Part shown: positions 7,932 through 18,826 of the stretch, one piece after another | Position numbering within the stretch: position 1 is the stretch's first letter | Layout: each line of letters begins with the position of its first letter | Assembly (NCBI GenBank): GCA_009746045.1 | Contig: RPFO01000857.1 | Coordinates: 1 to 35,349 of the forward strand | DNA length: 35,349 nucleotides | Reading direction: 5' to 3' | Source of the DNA: Mesostigma viride | Lineage: Eukaryota > Streptophyta > Mesostigmatophyceae > Mesostigmatales > Mesostigmataceae | The notes under the pieces: model-generated | What the model was told of the DNA's origin: nothing | Databases searched by the model: none | What the model saw: the letters and a program-made list of their open reading frames with translations, nothing else | Made by a program: the position numbers and the translations under genes

Positions 7932-8483
7932 TCACTCGAACTTCACAACGAACCGCTGTCGGACCTGCTTCACTTGCGGCCTCACGATGACCGCGAGGTC
8001 CGAGGCCTTGCACCGGTTGCGGCACTTCACTATCTTCCCGGCTCGGATGCGGACGTTTAGGACCTTGTCTTTGCACTTGGGCAGGTCGGACCTGATCAGC
8101 TCGTGGTGGCGCCTGGCGTATTCGATGACGCCGTTCAGGATTGCCCACCGAAAGAAGTTCATTTGGCCGGGGGTGGTGGTGATCTCCCTCTCCCCCTCGG
8201 CAAGCTTGGTCTTCCTCCTCCTGGCGAAGGGGTCGAACATGCGCTTGGAGTAGAAGTCCAGCTGCTCGCGGTAGGACATGTACAGGTTGAACGGGATGGA
8301 GCTGCCCTGGACGCAGTACTCGACCCTGTGCGTCTTCGCGTAGTTGGTGACCAGCCACTCGATCACGCGGAGGGACAGGCCGGACGACTTCTTCTTCCCT
8401 TCTGGGTTGGCGAACTCGTACAGCGTCTCGAAGTTGTCCTTGCTTCCGTAGAAACGCTGCAGAGATCGCTCCAGAAGGTCCAT
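7932..8483 (-). CDS. Giant-virus conserved protein of unknown function
   Basis: 183 residues from ATG 8483. The frame is open further upstream, but only from a TTG, and a TATA-like CTCGTATATAG lies 27-36 nt before ATG 8483, which favours this start. The block from RSLQRFYGSKDNFETLYEF through LRVIEWLVTNYAK, FNLYMSYREQLDFYSK and MFDPFARR to TPGQMNFFRWAILNGVIEY has the look of a slowly evolving viral core protein; I believe homologues exist in other Nucleocytoviricota without known function. The C-terminus is basic with three spaced Cys. It is divergent from the gene at 8629. Confidence 0.65.
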   Translation of the reverse strand: MDLLERSLQRFYGSKDNFETLYEFANPEGKKKSSGLSLRVIEWLVTNYAKTHRVEYCVQGSSIPFNLYMSYREQLDFYSKRMFDPFARRRKTKLAEGEREITTTPGQMNFFRWAILNGVIEYARRHHELIRSDLPKCKDKVLNVRIRAGKIVKCRNRCKASDLAVIVRPQVKQVRQRFVVKFE

Positions 8484-8628
8484 AGCGTCCGATGCGTGCC
8501 CAGTCTCGCTATATACGAGAGATAAATATTTGGCGAGCGTCCACCTCGTCCCGGTGTCCTGGCGCAGGACGCGGTCATGCGGGATGCGCGCCAAGCTAGG
8601 AGATTATCTGGTTTTATAGTATGAACGC

Positions 8629-9038
8629 ATGCTGACCGTACCGCTGCTCCGAGAGATGCTGGTGAAGACGGAGCTGGCTGTCATGCACGCGCTGAACGTG
8701 CTCCGGCGAGGGGGGGCGAGTACGGAGGAGGAAAGCGCGCTCGTGAGGGACCTGCCGGACAACCTGAAGAAGTGGAAGTGGCTCAAGCAGCAGATCGCGC
8801 ACGCGGCTCCGGTGCACGGGACGGGGGACAACGGAGGCATCGAAAGCGAGGGCGCGGTGCCAGTCAAGCCGGCTAGGATAAAGACCGCGGCCAATAAAGG
8901 GGGGGGGGAGATGGCGAGGATAGTGGTAGCACTGTCGGGAACACTGATCCAAACAAGGGAGGGGAAGGGGGGGCGACAACGGGGGTGGTCACGTATGGCC
9001 AGATTATCGTCAAGATGACGGGGAAATGGAGGCAATGA
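8629..9038 (+). CDS. Unrecognised small hydrophilic protein (frame broken at a G run)
   Basis: The start is ATG 8629 after a TATAGTATG pocket. The N-terminal 50 residues form a charged helix (LLREMLVKTELAVMHALNVL, then LKKWKWLKQQIAHAA). At the ten-G run near 8899-8908 a missing base shifts into a frame reading an Asp/Gly/Ser-rich linker and the end YGQIIVKMTGKWRQ, stopping at 9036-9038. That gives 136 residues and an ATGA-type overlap with ATG 9035 of the next gene. Without the shift it would end at 9018 with an unlikely Arg-rich tail. Function unknown. Confidence 0.5.
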
Positions 9039-10966
9039 ACGAAAAGGAAGCGGAAATTTACAAATTCATGAGTGAAAATGTGAAAGAAAGCGCACAAAAA
9101 GCCAAGAAGTTCGTGGAGACCTTTATCCATTCAAGCGACCCAATACTCAGAGCGCGGGCCGAGGCCACAAAGAAAACCCTTAACGACTGGTTTGTCAACG
9201 AGGACAGCGTGAAAGCGAGTTTGGAATTAGATGACGCGAGAATAAGGCAACTAGGTGATAACAGCGGCGTGTTCGACGCGTTTCGGAACAAATACGGAGA
9301 CAATTGGTTTCCTGTAGCACGCACGAGGCACTTGTTTGGTCGCGGTTTTGGGTATGAAAATAACGTGGCAACGGGACTTGATAAAAACAGTGGAGAAGAC
9401 ATAGAGGCACGGCTTACACCCCAAGCGCGGGTGCTCAAAGAGTTAATTGACAAGTTGGAGCGACAGGGAGAGCTTTATGGGGGCAATATTTCGCGGTTCA
9501 AGGGGGATATTCATCGAGAAGATCCAAAGATAATGTCGGCGATAAACAGGTTGGATTCTCTGTCTGACCGACATGAATCCGAGATCGCAGTGAACGATAA
9601 AACGATGCAAGAGCACGAAAGATTCATAAGAGACCAATACACAAGGTTGAGCAAACTTAAGGAAGCGTCTGGTCAAGAAGGTTTGAGTCCAGACATGATA
9701 GACAAAATGACAAGTGAACAAATGAAGAGCGTGGAAGAGGATGTCCAAAAAGCGTTCCTTAAGCAGCTTGAAAAAGAAGCCCGCGAAGCCCTGGAAAAGA
9801 ATAATGCAGATGAACAGTTAAAGAAGTTTAGGGAAAAACAGTGGCCGGGTGTCCAGGCCAGTGTGCAACTGAAAATGGACTCGGAAGCCGAGATGAGAAG
9901 AAAAATTAGCAATCCTGTGTTTTTTGGTACGGCGAATGATCCCAAACAAGTTATAAGGGCGCACAAGGCATATGCCAAATATAGAGAAGACGGTGGAGAT
10001 TTGGTTATAGTTCCATCATCAAGTAAAATAGTGGATGCTAACAAAGCAGGCGATATATCATATAAGTATGAAGATGGAGATATGGAGGTGTTCGAAAACA
10101 AATTGAAGAGTCTTTATCCTCCTTCAGAATGGCAACGAGTGGGGTATGCGACCTTAAAAAAACGCAACAACGATGTGCAAGGCGTCATATTCAAACGAAA
10201 GTTGCTGGACGATTATGAATACATCCCGATATTTTTCGACAATGATTTTGATCGCAAGCCAGACGGAAAACTCGTGTTCAGAGACAATAAAGTGATCAAC
10301 CCACTGCGCAATTTACATAATGAAGAGTACGAGATGATGAACCCGGTAGAGCTCTTGATTGGCGGGTTAGACAACCCTAGTGACGTGTTAAAAGCGTATG
10401 GTCAAGGCCTAGAATATACCTTCACACCTTCCGATCTGAACTTGGAAGATGCACAGATGTCTGGTGTAATTCACAACCCTTACACAATGTTCCTAAAAAC
10501 AAAAATCGATGCACTGTTTCCTCAGAACGCTTGGAAACACGCGGGTTATGTTATCGACAGACGAGATGGACACGAAAACGCATTAATCGGCGCGGCTTTT
10601 AAGCGACGCGTGTCGGTAAAGGGGCAGCGTGATTACGAATACGTTGACGTGAATGATCTTGTGAACAACACAGACATCGAACGTGGATCAAACGGCAAAC
10701 TAACAGCGCCTCGTAAACACCACATTACACTGGAAGATCGACATTTGGGTGAACCGATTCGGGTCGATGGGTCGACTGGGATTACAGCGCCTAAGCCACC
10801 ACCAAAACAGGGTCCAGGCCATCACCAAAACAGTAAACCACGGGGGTCTCCAGGCGGTGCCCCGCCAGTTGCTGACGTCGATCCTTCGAATCCCATACTA
10901 GCACCTTGGGAGAGTGATCTTATTGACTGGCTTGGATTACCTCCACAACAAGATTCATTACTTTAG
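9026..10966 (+). CDS. Unrecognised 646-residue protein with helical N-terminus and two repeated C-terminal modules
   Basis: Starts at ATG 9026 or 9035; the latter overlaps the upstream stop as ATGA. Residues 1-290 are highly charged and mostly helical with coiled-coil character. Residues ~295-400 and ~438-540 are two diverged copies of one module: each opens with Asn-Pro-Val, has a PSS/PSD segment, a Lys-x-Leu-(Tyr/Phe)-Pro-x2-x-W...GY box, then FKR and DYEY. The C-terminal 90 residues are Pro/Gly-rich linker ending in a hydrophobic SDLIDWLGLPP motif. Composition is clearly richer in A and T than the flanking genes. It is followed by a co-directional giant coiled-coil gene, suggesting one structural or host-interaction unit. 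No function can be assigned. Confidence 0.65.
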   Translation: MEAMNEKEAEIYKFMSENVKESAQKAKKFVETFIHSSDPILRARAEATKKTLNDWFVNEDSVKASLELDDARIRQLGDNSGVFDAFRNKYGDNWFPVARTRHLFGRGFGYENNVATGLDKNSGEDIEARLTPQARVLKELIDKLERQGELYGGNISRFKGDIHREDPKIMSAINRLDSLSDRHESEIAVNDKTMQEHERFIRDQYTRLSKLKEASGQEGLSPDMIDKMTSEQMKSVEEDVQKAFLKQLEKEAREALEKNNADEQLKKFREKQWPGVQASVQLKMDSEAEMRRKISNPVFFGTANDPKQVIRAHKAYAKYREDGGDLVIVPSSSKIVDANKAGDISYKYEDGDMEVFENKLKSLYPPSEWQRVGYATLKKRNNDVQGVIFKRKLLDDYEYIPIFFDNDFDRKPDGKLVFRDNKVINPLRNLHNEEYEMMNPVELLIGGLDNPSDVLKAYGQGLEYTFTPSDLNLEDAQMSGVIHNPYTMFLKTKIDALFPQNAWKHAGYVIDRRDGHENALIGAAFKRRVSVKGQRDYEYVDVNDLVNNTDIERGSNGKLTAPRKHHITLEDRHLGEPIRVDGSTGITAPKPPPKQGPGHHQNSKPRGSPGGAPPVADVDPSNPILAPWESDLIDWLGLPPQQDSLL

Positions 10967-11011
10967 ATCTTCGACCGGGCAAAAAGAAATGACACATCTA
11001 TTAAAAAAAAC

Positions 11012-14000
11012 ATGGAGGAATTGACATTTGCCGCTTATCTAAATCCAACTGACGTGGTGGCAAATCCTACACAAAACGGTATTAACCAGATTACGGCGCC
11101 TCTAAACCCCCGTAATTTCAGGCCTCGCTTGCCTCTTTTGCCACCGTCGAACAAACTGCCGAAACAGTCAGTCGTCCAAGGGTATGCAGATATCACGAAC
11201 GACACGGACCTGACCGAGAAAAGAGTGAGAAGCATCACACGGGAACAAGTCAGTCGGATGACGAAGGAACAAAAATACAGGGTGTACAATTGGATAATGT
11301 CCCGTGCCCGTGCCCGTGCCATGGCCGCGACGCGCGTCCCAGTGGACACGTCACCGAACAAACAGGCGAAACAGGCAGCGGGGTACACAGTCGTCCAGGT
11401 GGGGCATGCAGATATCACTGACAGGCCTCGCTTGCCTTTTGTGCCACCGTCGAACGAACAGCCGAAACAGTCAGTCGTCCAAGGGTATGCAGATATCACG
11501 AACGACACGGAACTGACCGAGGATAGAGTGAGAAGCATCACACGGGAACAAGCCAGTCGGATGACGGAGGAACAAAAATACAGGGTGTACGATTTTATAA
11601 TGTCTCGGGCCCGCGCTAGGGCGGGTGTCAAGACCGCACCCAGCCAGGTGAGCCGGGATCAACGGGATCAGGCCTTCGCGGACGTTATGGTCAAGAAGGC
11701 ACAGGATAAGGCGAAAGAGCTCGAGGGTATGCTGGCCAAGAGTGAGAAGGAACGGAAGGATGGCGAGGAGCGTTTGGGCATGACTCGACATGCATTGGAC
11801 AAGAAGGGGGAGGAGTTGACGAAAGTGCAGGAGAGGATTGCCGCGCTGGAAGCCGACCACTCCGCGCAGACGAAAGCGACAAGGAAGGAGATAACAGCGC
11901 TGCGATCGAAGGAGATAGACTTGAAAGGTGTCATAGAGAGATTGGAAAAGCGACACGCCGATATAACGAAAGAGCTGCAGAAAGTGACTGCCGCCAAGGA
12001 GGCCGCCGAGCGCAGTCTTCGCGAGGCCAACGATAGGATTCGAGAACTTGCATCCGATTTATCTGGCGCGCGCGCCAGTCTCGCGGAGGAGCGTTCCGCT
12101 GAGACGGCGAGGCGTTTGCAAGAGGATTTGGCAGCAAAGGACGGTGCGATAAGGGCTCGGGAGGAGGTGTTGCAAAGGGGATTGGATAGAGTGCGACAGC
12201 TGGAGAAGACCGCGGACCTGCGGGGCGCGGAGGAGGCCCGGTTGCGAGCAAAACTCGACGAGAGGAAGGGGCAATTGGAGAAGGCGATATTGGCGGCAAA
12301 TGAATTGCAGCAGAAATTGCTAGATGCGGAAAAGGAGCTTGAAAAGGCGATCAAGGACGGAAAGAAACATGAAGAACAGTTCGAGAAGCAGGTGCAAGAA
12401 ATCAAGAAAAAAGAGTGGCAGTCCGCGGCAGACAAAGACAATAAGCTGAAGGAAATAACAGAGGCTCACGAACAACTCAAAGCGGAATTGGACAGTAAAA
12501 AGGAAGAGTTAACAAATGCGAAAGGGAAATTGGCAGTGAGTTATGCACGCGCGGCGCTCGCGAAACAGGATGCGGATGGACTTGTAAAGGAGTTGGACAA
12601 AGCCCGTGCCGCGGCTGATGCGGACCGCGTAAAGCACGCGGAGGAGTTGAAGAGTGCGAGGTCCGAGCTAGCCGCCGCCGAGGAATCGGTGCGGACATTG
12701 ACAGACGAGCAGGGGAGGCTGGCGGGACAGCTGCAAGACGCTTTGGCGGGGAAGCAGCGGGCGGAGGAGGAGGCCGCCGCCGAGAAGACGCGTACTGCTG
12801 CGACGGAGAAGCGATTGCAGTCCGAGTTGGACGTCAAGGAGGAGGAGTTGCGGGCGCAAGAGGCGGCGTTGCAAAAGGAATTGGAAAGAGTGAAAGAGCT
12901 GGAAAAGACCTCGGCACTGCATGACGCGAAGGAGGTCGAGTTGCAAGAGGCCCTGCGTGAAAAAAATGCCCAGCTGGATAAGGCAACGGAGGAGAAGCAG
13001 GCGAGTGAAGTGAAACTCAGAGAGGCGGAGGAGGAGTTGCAGAAAGCCACTGCGAAGGGGGTGGAGCAGGCGGAACAGTTTGAAACGGAAGCAAAGGCAA
13101 TCAAGAGTAAGATGGAAGAGATAAAACAGGCCTCCGCAAAAGAACTGGAAGAGACGAAAGAGGCCTCCGCAAAAGAACTGGAAGAGACGAAAGAGGCCTC
13201 TGCAAAAGAACTGGAAGAGATGAGAGAGGCCTCCGCAAAAGAACTGGACGAGTTGATGGATCAACTTTTTGCCGTCGAAAACGCGGCTAGGCAAGCCCGG
13301 GACACCAACAAAAGGCTGCTGGCAGAGAAAGAACGCGATGTCGATGCTGTGAAGAAGCAGTTGGATATAGTAAAGCAACAAGCCAAGGACGCGCAGGATG
13401 CGGCGGAAGAATTGGCTGCAGAGCTGGAACGCGTGCATGACGCGTACGAGGCAGAGCTTGAAAAAAACGCAAAGGAGCTGGAAGGCGCCAAAGGTAATCT
13501 GAGGGCCGCCGAGCAAGCCGTCACCGCACTCAAGAACAAGCAGAAGGCATTGAACGATGAGCTTAAATCGGCGCAAGCGGGACAGAAGAGGGCGGAGGAG
13601 GAGAGCGCCGGCCTTACCTCGCAATTGCGCACCAAGGAGACCGAATTGGACAGTGCCCACAAGGCCAGGGATGCCAAAGAGAAAGAATTGGCAAATGCCC
13701 AGGCCAATCTCAACGAGCAGAGGCGCCTTAACACGGAAGCGGAGGCCAAGCTGAAAAAACAAGAGACGGAGTTGGCGCAACAGAAAGAAGAGAGTACTAA
13801 AACTGCAGAGGAGCTCAAGGCGCAGAATACGAAGGCGGAGGAGCTGAAAGGGCAGATCAAAGCGGGGAAGGAACGCGAGCAGACGCTGGAGGGTGAAGTG
13901 AGACGTAAGGAGGGGGAGGCCAAGAGGACGGAGGAGAAGCTGAAAACGGCGCAGACAAAGCTCGACACGGCGCGGGGTGAGCTGGCGAACGTGCAAGCGG

Positions 14001-16454
14001 GTTTGAGGAAAAAAGAGGCGGAGGTCGCTGCGAAAGACACTCAGTTGGCTGATTCGAAGGCCGAGGTGTCTTCCTTGAACACGAAGATCGCAGAGGCCGC
14101 TGTCAAGGAGAAGGAGAACGAGAAAGCCGTGAAAGACAAACAGAAGGAGGTGGACGATGCGAATAAAGAGAAGGAAAGGCTTGTGAGAGAGGCAGACGAC
14201 CTGCGCAACAAGGCAAAGGGCGCTGCCGACAAGGCGGACGGTCTGCAGCGGGATATACAGGCTAAAGAGATCGTGAACAAGGGGCTTCAGGAGAAGGTGG
14301 ACGCTGGTGAAAAGGCCATCAAGAAACAGAGAGAAGAACTCGCGGAACTTGGGAACAAACTGACAGACGCTAATCGAGCCGCAGAAACTGCATTCGAGAA
14401 AGCGGCCCAAACCGCAGCCGAGTTGGCGGTCGCTGTTAACAAAATGCAAGATGCTGAAAAGGCCTTAGAGAAACGGAAAGAGTCACTCGGGAAACTTGGA
14501 GATAAGCTGCAAAACGCCAACAAGAGTGCCAGGGGTCTGAAGAAGAACATTGCCCAACTGGAGAAACAAATCCAAACAGATGGCGACACCATCAAGAGTT
14601 TGAACGAGGATTTGAAAACAAAGAGTAAAGAGGCCGAGACTGCACAAGAGTCTGCCAGACAAAAACAAAAAAAGGTGGAGTATCTCGAGGCTACCTTGGC
14701 AGTTGGTCGGAAAGTCGTTGACGAAGTCCGCGTAGAACTGGAAAAGGCGCGCGGCGAGTTGAAAACGTCACAAGCCGCCGCTGCCAAATTGACTACCGAG
14801 TTGAAGGCGGCACAAACGGTTATAGCGGGCCATGACGCGGCGATCGCTCGCAAGGATGACGAGATAAATGCTCGCGACGTGCGAATCAATCAACTCAATG
14901 CCCTGTTGGTATTGGCACAGCAGACCATCGATGGCGAACGCGCACAAGCGGCCGCTTCATTAGCGGTCTTGAACAGTCAGTTGGCCGCGAAAAACGCGGA
15001 GATCGAAAACGCGGTAATCATTGTCACTCGACTGAATGGCGAACTCGACACAGCACAGGGTGAGGTGAAGAGACTGGATGGTGAAGCCACGGCCCACGCG
15101 GCCGAGGTCGACAGCCTGAGACAGATCAATCAGCAATTGGGAGAACAGTTGAATGCGGCACAAACGCAATTGACAGAGTCCCAAGCGCGGGTCGCACAGC
15201 TCGAACAAGAGGGCGTGATGGCGGCAGGCGAGATCACCCGTTTGAAAGGTGTCGAATCGGCTCAAAACACGCAAATCTCGATTCTCCAGGATCAGGTCAG
15301 CTCCGGTGCACAAGCGCTGAGGGACAAGGAGGGTCAGTTGCAAACACAGATGGCTAATAACAAGCAGCTGCACTTGGATCTTGACGCGGCCAACAAAACG
15401 GTGGGCGAGAAGGAGACGGAGATAGCCGACCTGCAAAAACACCTCAACAACTGGATGGCGGGCTATGCCGCATTACAGGCGAAGGAGGCAGCCACGCAGG
15501 GCCTGCTCGACCAGGCGACACAGGATAAGGACAGGCTCGACAGGGAGGTGAAGAGCAAGGAGGCGTCCCTCGTTCAGGCGCAACAAGATAAGAATGTTCT
15601 CGAGGGCCGCGTGTCCACACTCGTGCAGGAACATGCGGTCAAAGAACAACAGCTGAAGACCAAAAGGTTGTCGACGCCGCCCGTGCCGAACTGGATAAGA
15701 AGGTGGGGAACTGGCGGGAAAGGACGCTGAGATCGCCAATATCAGAAAAGTTCACTCGGCCCAAGAGAAGGCGACGAAGGCTGCGTACGATGCCGAGTAC
15801 AACAGAATGAAGGCCTCCCTCGAGCAATCGGTGTTAGATCTCGGTGCACAACTGGCGTTAAAAGACGGAGAGATAACAAATTCCAAACAAGCTCTCGACA
15901 GCGCAAACAAAAATTTGTTGGTGGCGAGAGCCGAAGTGCATGGGCTACGAGAGTTAATAAGAAACCTGAAGAGTGAAAGGGACACGGCACAGGATGCGTT
16001 GGGCGAGGCCACTGTCGCAGGCGCGCAGAAGGACGCGGAGATACGACGTTTGACCGAGGAAAGACAATTGTTGGGTAGTCGCGTTGGCCAGTTGGCGTTA
16101 GAGAAGGATCAACTGAATAGGGAAAAACTCGCGCTGGAAGGGGAACTAACAGTAAATAAGGATGAACTGAAACGGACGCGCGAGAGAGAGGAATGGCTGA
16201 AGAGAGATCTATTGACAATTGACGACAGATACAAGAGACAGATCGACAAATTAAATGGAGAGATCCTTCTCATCACCGGTCAGAGGGATAATTATTACGG
16301 CGATGGGGTCAGGGTCCAGAGGGAGCGTGACGCCATACAGGCGGAATTTGACAAACTGAGAAGGATATTGATTTCCATGAGGAATCTGTCTCATCAAATC
16401 GGAGACGAGAATGTTCGAAATTGGATCAACGACATTACGCGCACTGTCACGTAA
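11012..16454 (+). CDS. Giant coiled-coil protein, about 1,814 residues (two frame breaks)
   Basis: The start is ATG 11012 behind an A-run leader. Residues ~37-104 and ~137-204 are two near-identical copies of an N-terminal module (PPSN..PKQSVVQGYADITND, ITREQ.SRMT.EQKYRVY, IMSRARARA). From ~230 to the end it is almost pure heptad-like coiled coil rich in Glu, Lys, Ala and Gln, including an 11-residue repeat at 13131-13252. The first frame ends at 15730. Single missing bases near 15657 and 15700 restore a continuous frame to 16454, a multiple of three. Such proteins resemble SMC- or myosin-like rods in architecture but lack an ATPase head, so a fibrous structural or scaffold role is inferred. 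Together with the preceding gene it forms an island of different composition. Confidence 0.75.
11122..11622 (+). repeat. Direct duplication inside the coiled-coil gene (about 200 bp units)
   Basis: Units at about 11122-11325 and 11424-11622 share long identical stretches, such as the segment coding QSVVQGYADITND and that coding ITREQ. They are spaced by a linker coding a diverged third partial copy (VVQVGHADIT). Low divergence points to recent duplication within the gene. Confidence 0.75.
13131..13252 (+). repeat. 33-bp in-frame tandem repeat, about 3.7 copies
   Basis: Units start at 13131, 13164, 13197 and 13230. Each codes the 11-mer ASAKELEETKE with small changes. Eleven residues equals three helical turns, so copy-number change preserves the coiled coil. 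Confidence 0.85.
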
Positions 16455-16514
16455 CACTGTCCGCGCCTCCGTCGTTCCCAAAAAAATGCCACCGTGGTGT
16501 TATACGCGCTACCG

Positions 16515-17383
16515 ATGGCGGACACGTGCCACTTCGGGCTGTGGACGATGCGGCCAGCCAGCCGCCGCGAGGAGGGGGACGTCCTCAAGGCGGTGGCGGC
16601 TGCGTGCAGGACCACGCACACCCCCGACCTTTCGTGCAGTACGCGGACAGCGTTAGCGGTGTTGTGAGGGAGCTCGGGCCGGGCGGCTATTGGATATGCG
16701 ACTTCACGCCCGGCGTGCACTGCCTGCTCGCTCTCGTGCGCATCCGCGGCGGCCGAACGGTGTGCTCTCTTATCCACTGGGACAAGGGGGTGTACGTCGT
16801 GCGCATGCCGCCATTCAAGACCAAGCTGTTCAAGGGCACAGTGCTGCAGGGCGTGCTGGCTCGCGACGGGCTGAAGACCTCGTTTGTGGTGCACGACTGT
16901 CTCGCATTCGCCCGCAAGAGCCAGTTGTCTCGCCCCTTCGAAGCGCGCATGGAGATGGCGAGGGACGTGGTGGGCATGAACTTTCCTAGTCACTCGTCCT
17001 ATTTGTCCAACGTGTTCCTGCGCTGTGTTGCATTCATGCCTAGTAACAGCGACCAGTCTTTCTTAAAGAGTCAAAATGTGTTGTTTATTCCCAATTCATC
17101 AACGGTCAGCGATCAATACAAACACGGCAACGTTCCCATCGCACTCGTTAGCAGGCCAGAACTGTTCACAGATTTCGAGAGTCTGTGCCCCCTCATGTTC
17201 CCCTACGTGCCCTACTCGTTTGGCGGTGTAATCACTTCCGCTTCCACGCCCCAGCGCACCTCCTCCGAGGGGCTGAGATTTTCTGGGCCAGGTTTAACGC
17301 CGACACCATTGTCTGATTGCTTTGCGCCTCCGCCACGTCCAGCGACGGGAGGAACAGCACTCGGTGCGCGGACTCGGGGATAG
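16515..17383 (+). CDS. Degenerate mRNA-capping-type nucleotidyltransferase-like protein
   Basis: The start is ATG 16515; a missing base in the C run near 16619-16623 joins the N-terminal frame (REEGDVLKAVAAACRTTH) to the main frame. The main part matches the guanylyltransferase/ligase fold in order: YWICDFTPGVHCLLAL at motif I, then VYVVRM, then LFKGTVLQGVLARDG at motif III and FVVHDCLAFARKS with a following Phe-x2-Arg at motif IIIa. In active enzymes motif I holds the nucleophile Lys-x-Asp-Gly, here Phe-Thr-Pro-Gly, and motif III normally has Gly-Glu, here Gly-Val. So it may be a pseudoenzyme or regulator of the viral capping apparatus. The 3' part overlaps the primase antisense; a TAA at 17229-17231, one base before the primase stop, could be the true end if further bases are missing. 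Confidence 0.5.
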
Positions 17384-18712
17384 GCGCGGGGTCAGACGCG
17401 TACCCCGCGCACCCGTCGTCGAAACACCGCTGTGAGATGCCTTGGAAAGAGATCGAGAACCAGACGTTGTTGCTCGCGTGCTCCCTACCCACGTTCAGAC
17501 ACTCCCTGTGATGGGTCCACGCAGAGTACACGGCGTGCACCCCTTGCCCCCGCTGATACACCCTGGACACTCCCGTGGGGGCCATGGAACGTACCGCCTT
17601 CTCCACAGCCGCGTATAGTGGGGACGAGGACGGCACCCCCTCGTCACTATGCAGCCCAAAGCGTACCGCCTCCTTCTCGGCGCCCTCGGTCTTCAGCTTC
17701 TTAAACTTCTTGCGCCTCTTTGTCTTCATCTCCGACGAGGTGACGCAGTTGTCCTCGTCGTACCATGCCGGCATGGCCACGCTCACGATGATCGCGGGGT
17801 CGGCGCCGTCGAAGGCGCGCACAGAAGTCATTTGCAGGAACTTCACCGGATCCTTCCTGATCTCGTCGGGTGTGTACTCGTGCGTGACCACTCCGTTGGC
17901 GTCCATCTCCCCCCACGGTTGGTACGAGCGACTCTCGTGCACCTTCCCGTAGCGACAGGACCCGTTCGGGCACACCCTGTTCTTCTTGGCCCAACACAGA
18001 TCGCACCTGCAGTACTCCTCTTCCCCCCACTGTCTCTTGCACGGCCCGTGCTCCTTCTCGAGAGCCCTCGCCGCCTTGCAGCAGTCGGGACACCTCACGC
18101 ATTTCCAGCTCCACAACATGCGCAGGCCGTTGTCCAGGAGGACTGACGGGTCGACCACCTCCGTCCACGTGTTGTTTTCCGGCCTGGGCCCCAACTCGGT
18201 GTGCAGTTTCTCCACGATGATGGAACGCAGCAGGATCGCGTTGAAGACGTCCATTGGCACGGACGGGAAGTGCACGTGGAAACCGGTCTTGAAGGCTCCA
18301 GTGCTGGTCTTCTTCAAGGGAGCCCTGCATATCACCATGGATGTATCTGTGGAAGAGGGCAGACACTCCCCCATCACACTTTGCATGAGAGGAAGCCACA
18401 CCTTTACGACATCATCCCCGAGATCCCTTGAATCCACGCAATCCAGGTCGAAAAAGAGAGGAAAGATGCCAGTTTTTGGCTTTTGCTCGACAATGAAGTT
18501 GGGAGTGTTCCTCATGCCATCATAGGCCACTCTTTTGTAAAAGTCCAACAGGTCCTCCCGGTCCACAAACATCTTCCCCCCCTGAATCCATCCAAAAACA
18601 AGTGGGTGTACTCCTCATCCTTGTCCACAATCAGCTCCATTTGCACCACCCAGTTGGTGGCTCTGGAAAAGCCCGGACGCTGCCACTTCTCTCTGGGCGC
18701 TGACGTGGTCAT
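17232..18712 (-). CDS. Archaeo-eukaryotic primase (AEP superfamily)
   Basis: Makes RNA or DNA primers for viral DNA replication. The start is ATG 18712; one missing base in the G run at about 18573-18578 joins the first 45 residues (MELIVDKDEEYTHLFLDGF) to the main frame at MFVDREDLLDFY. Total about 493 residues. Signature residues: FPLFFDLDCVD (catalytic Asp-x-Asp), TGFHVHFP (His motif) and DNGLRMLWSWK. A Cys-rich insertion follows (CVRCPDCC, CRCDLC, CPNGSCRYG), probably zinc-binding. A further Cys pair (RCFDDGCAGY) is near the C-terminus. In poxvirus D5 the primase and helicase are fused; here the helicase is a separate gene at 26056-28179, and the two proteins probably work together at the fork. 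Confidence 0.82.
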
Positions 18713-18826
18713 TTACTCGCAAGCACCCAAAAAAGCTACCCCGTTTGCGAATCAGGCGCTCCAGAGAAGCGGGGAAGGTCGCATCCGTGCGATTACTGGT
18801 CGCACAAGTTCTCAGCACGTGTTATC

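Noticed and set aside
12668-14449. Long 593-codon open frame on the minus strand
   Set aside because: It is the antisense shadow of the coiled-coil gene; its Leu-rich composition is the complement of Glu/Lys/Gln codons.
16421-16514. Earlier start (ATG 16421) for the capping-like gene
   Set aside because: It overlaps the end of the coiled-coil gene and reads Gly/Arg/Pro-rich nonsense; ATG 16515 with one missing base gives a protein-like N-terminus.
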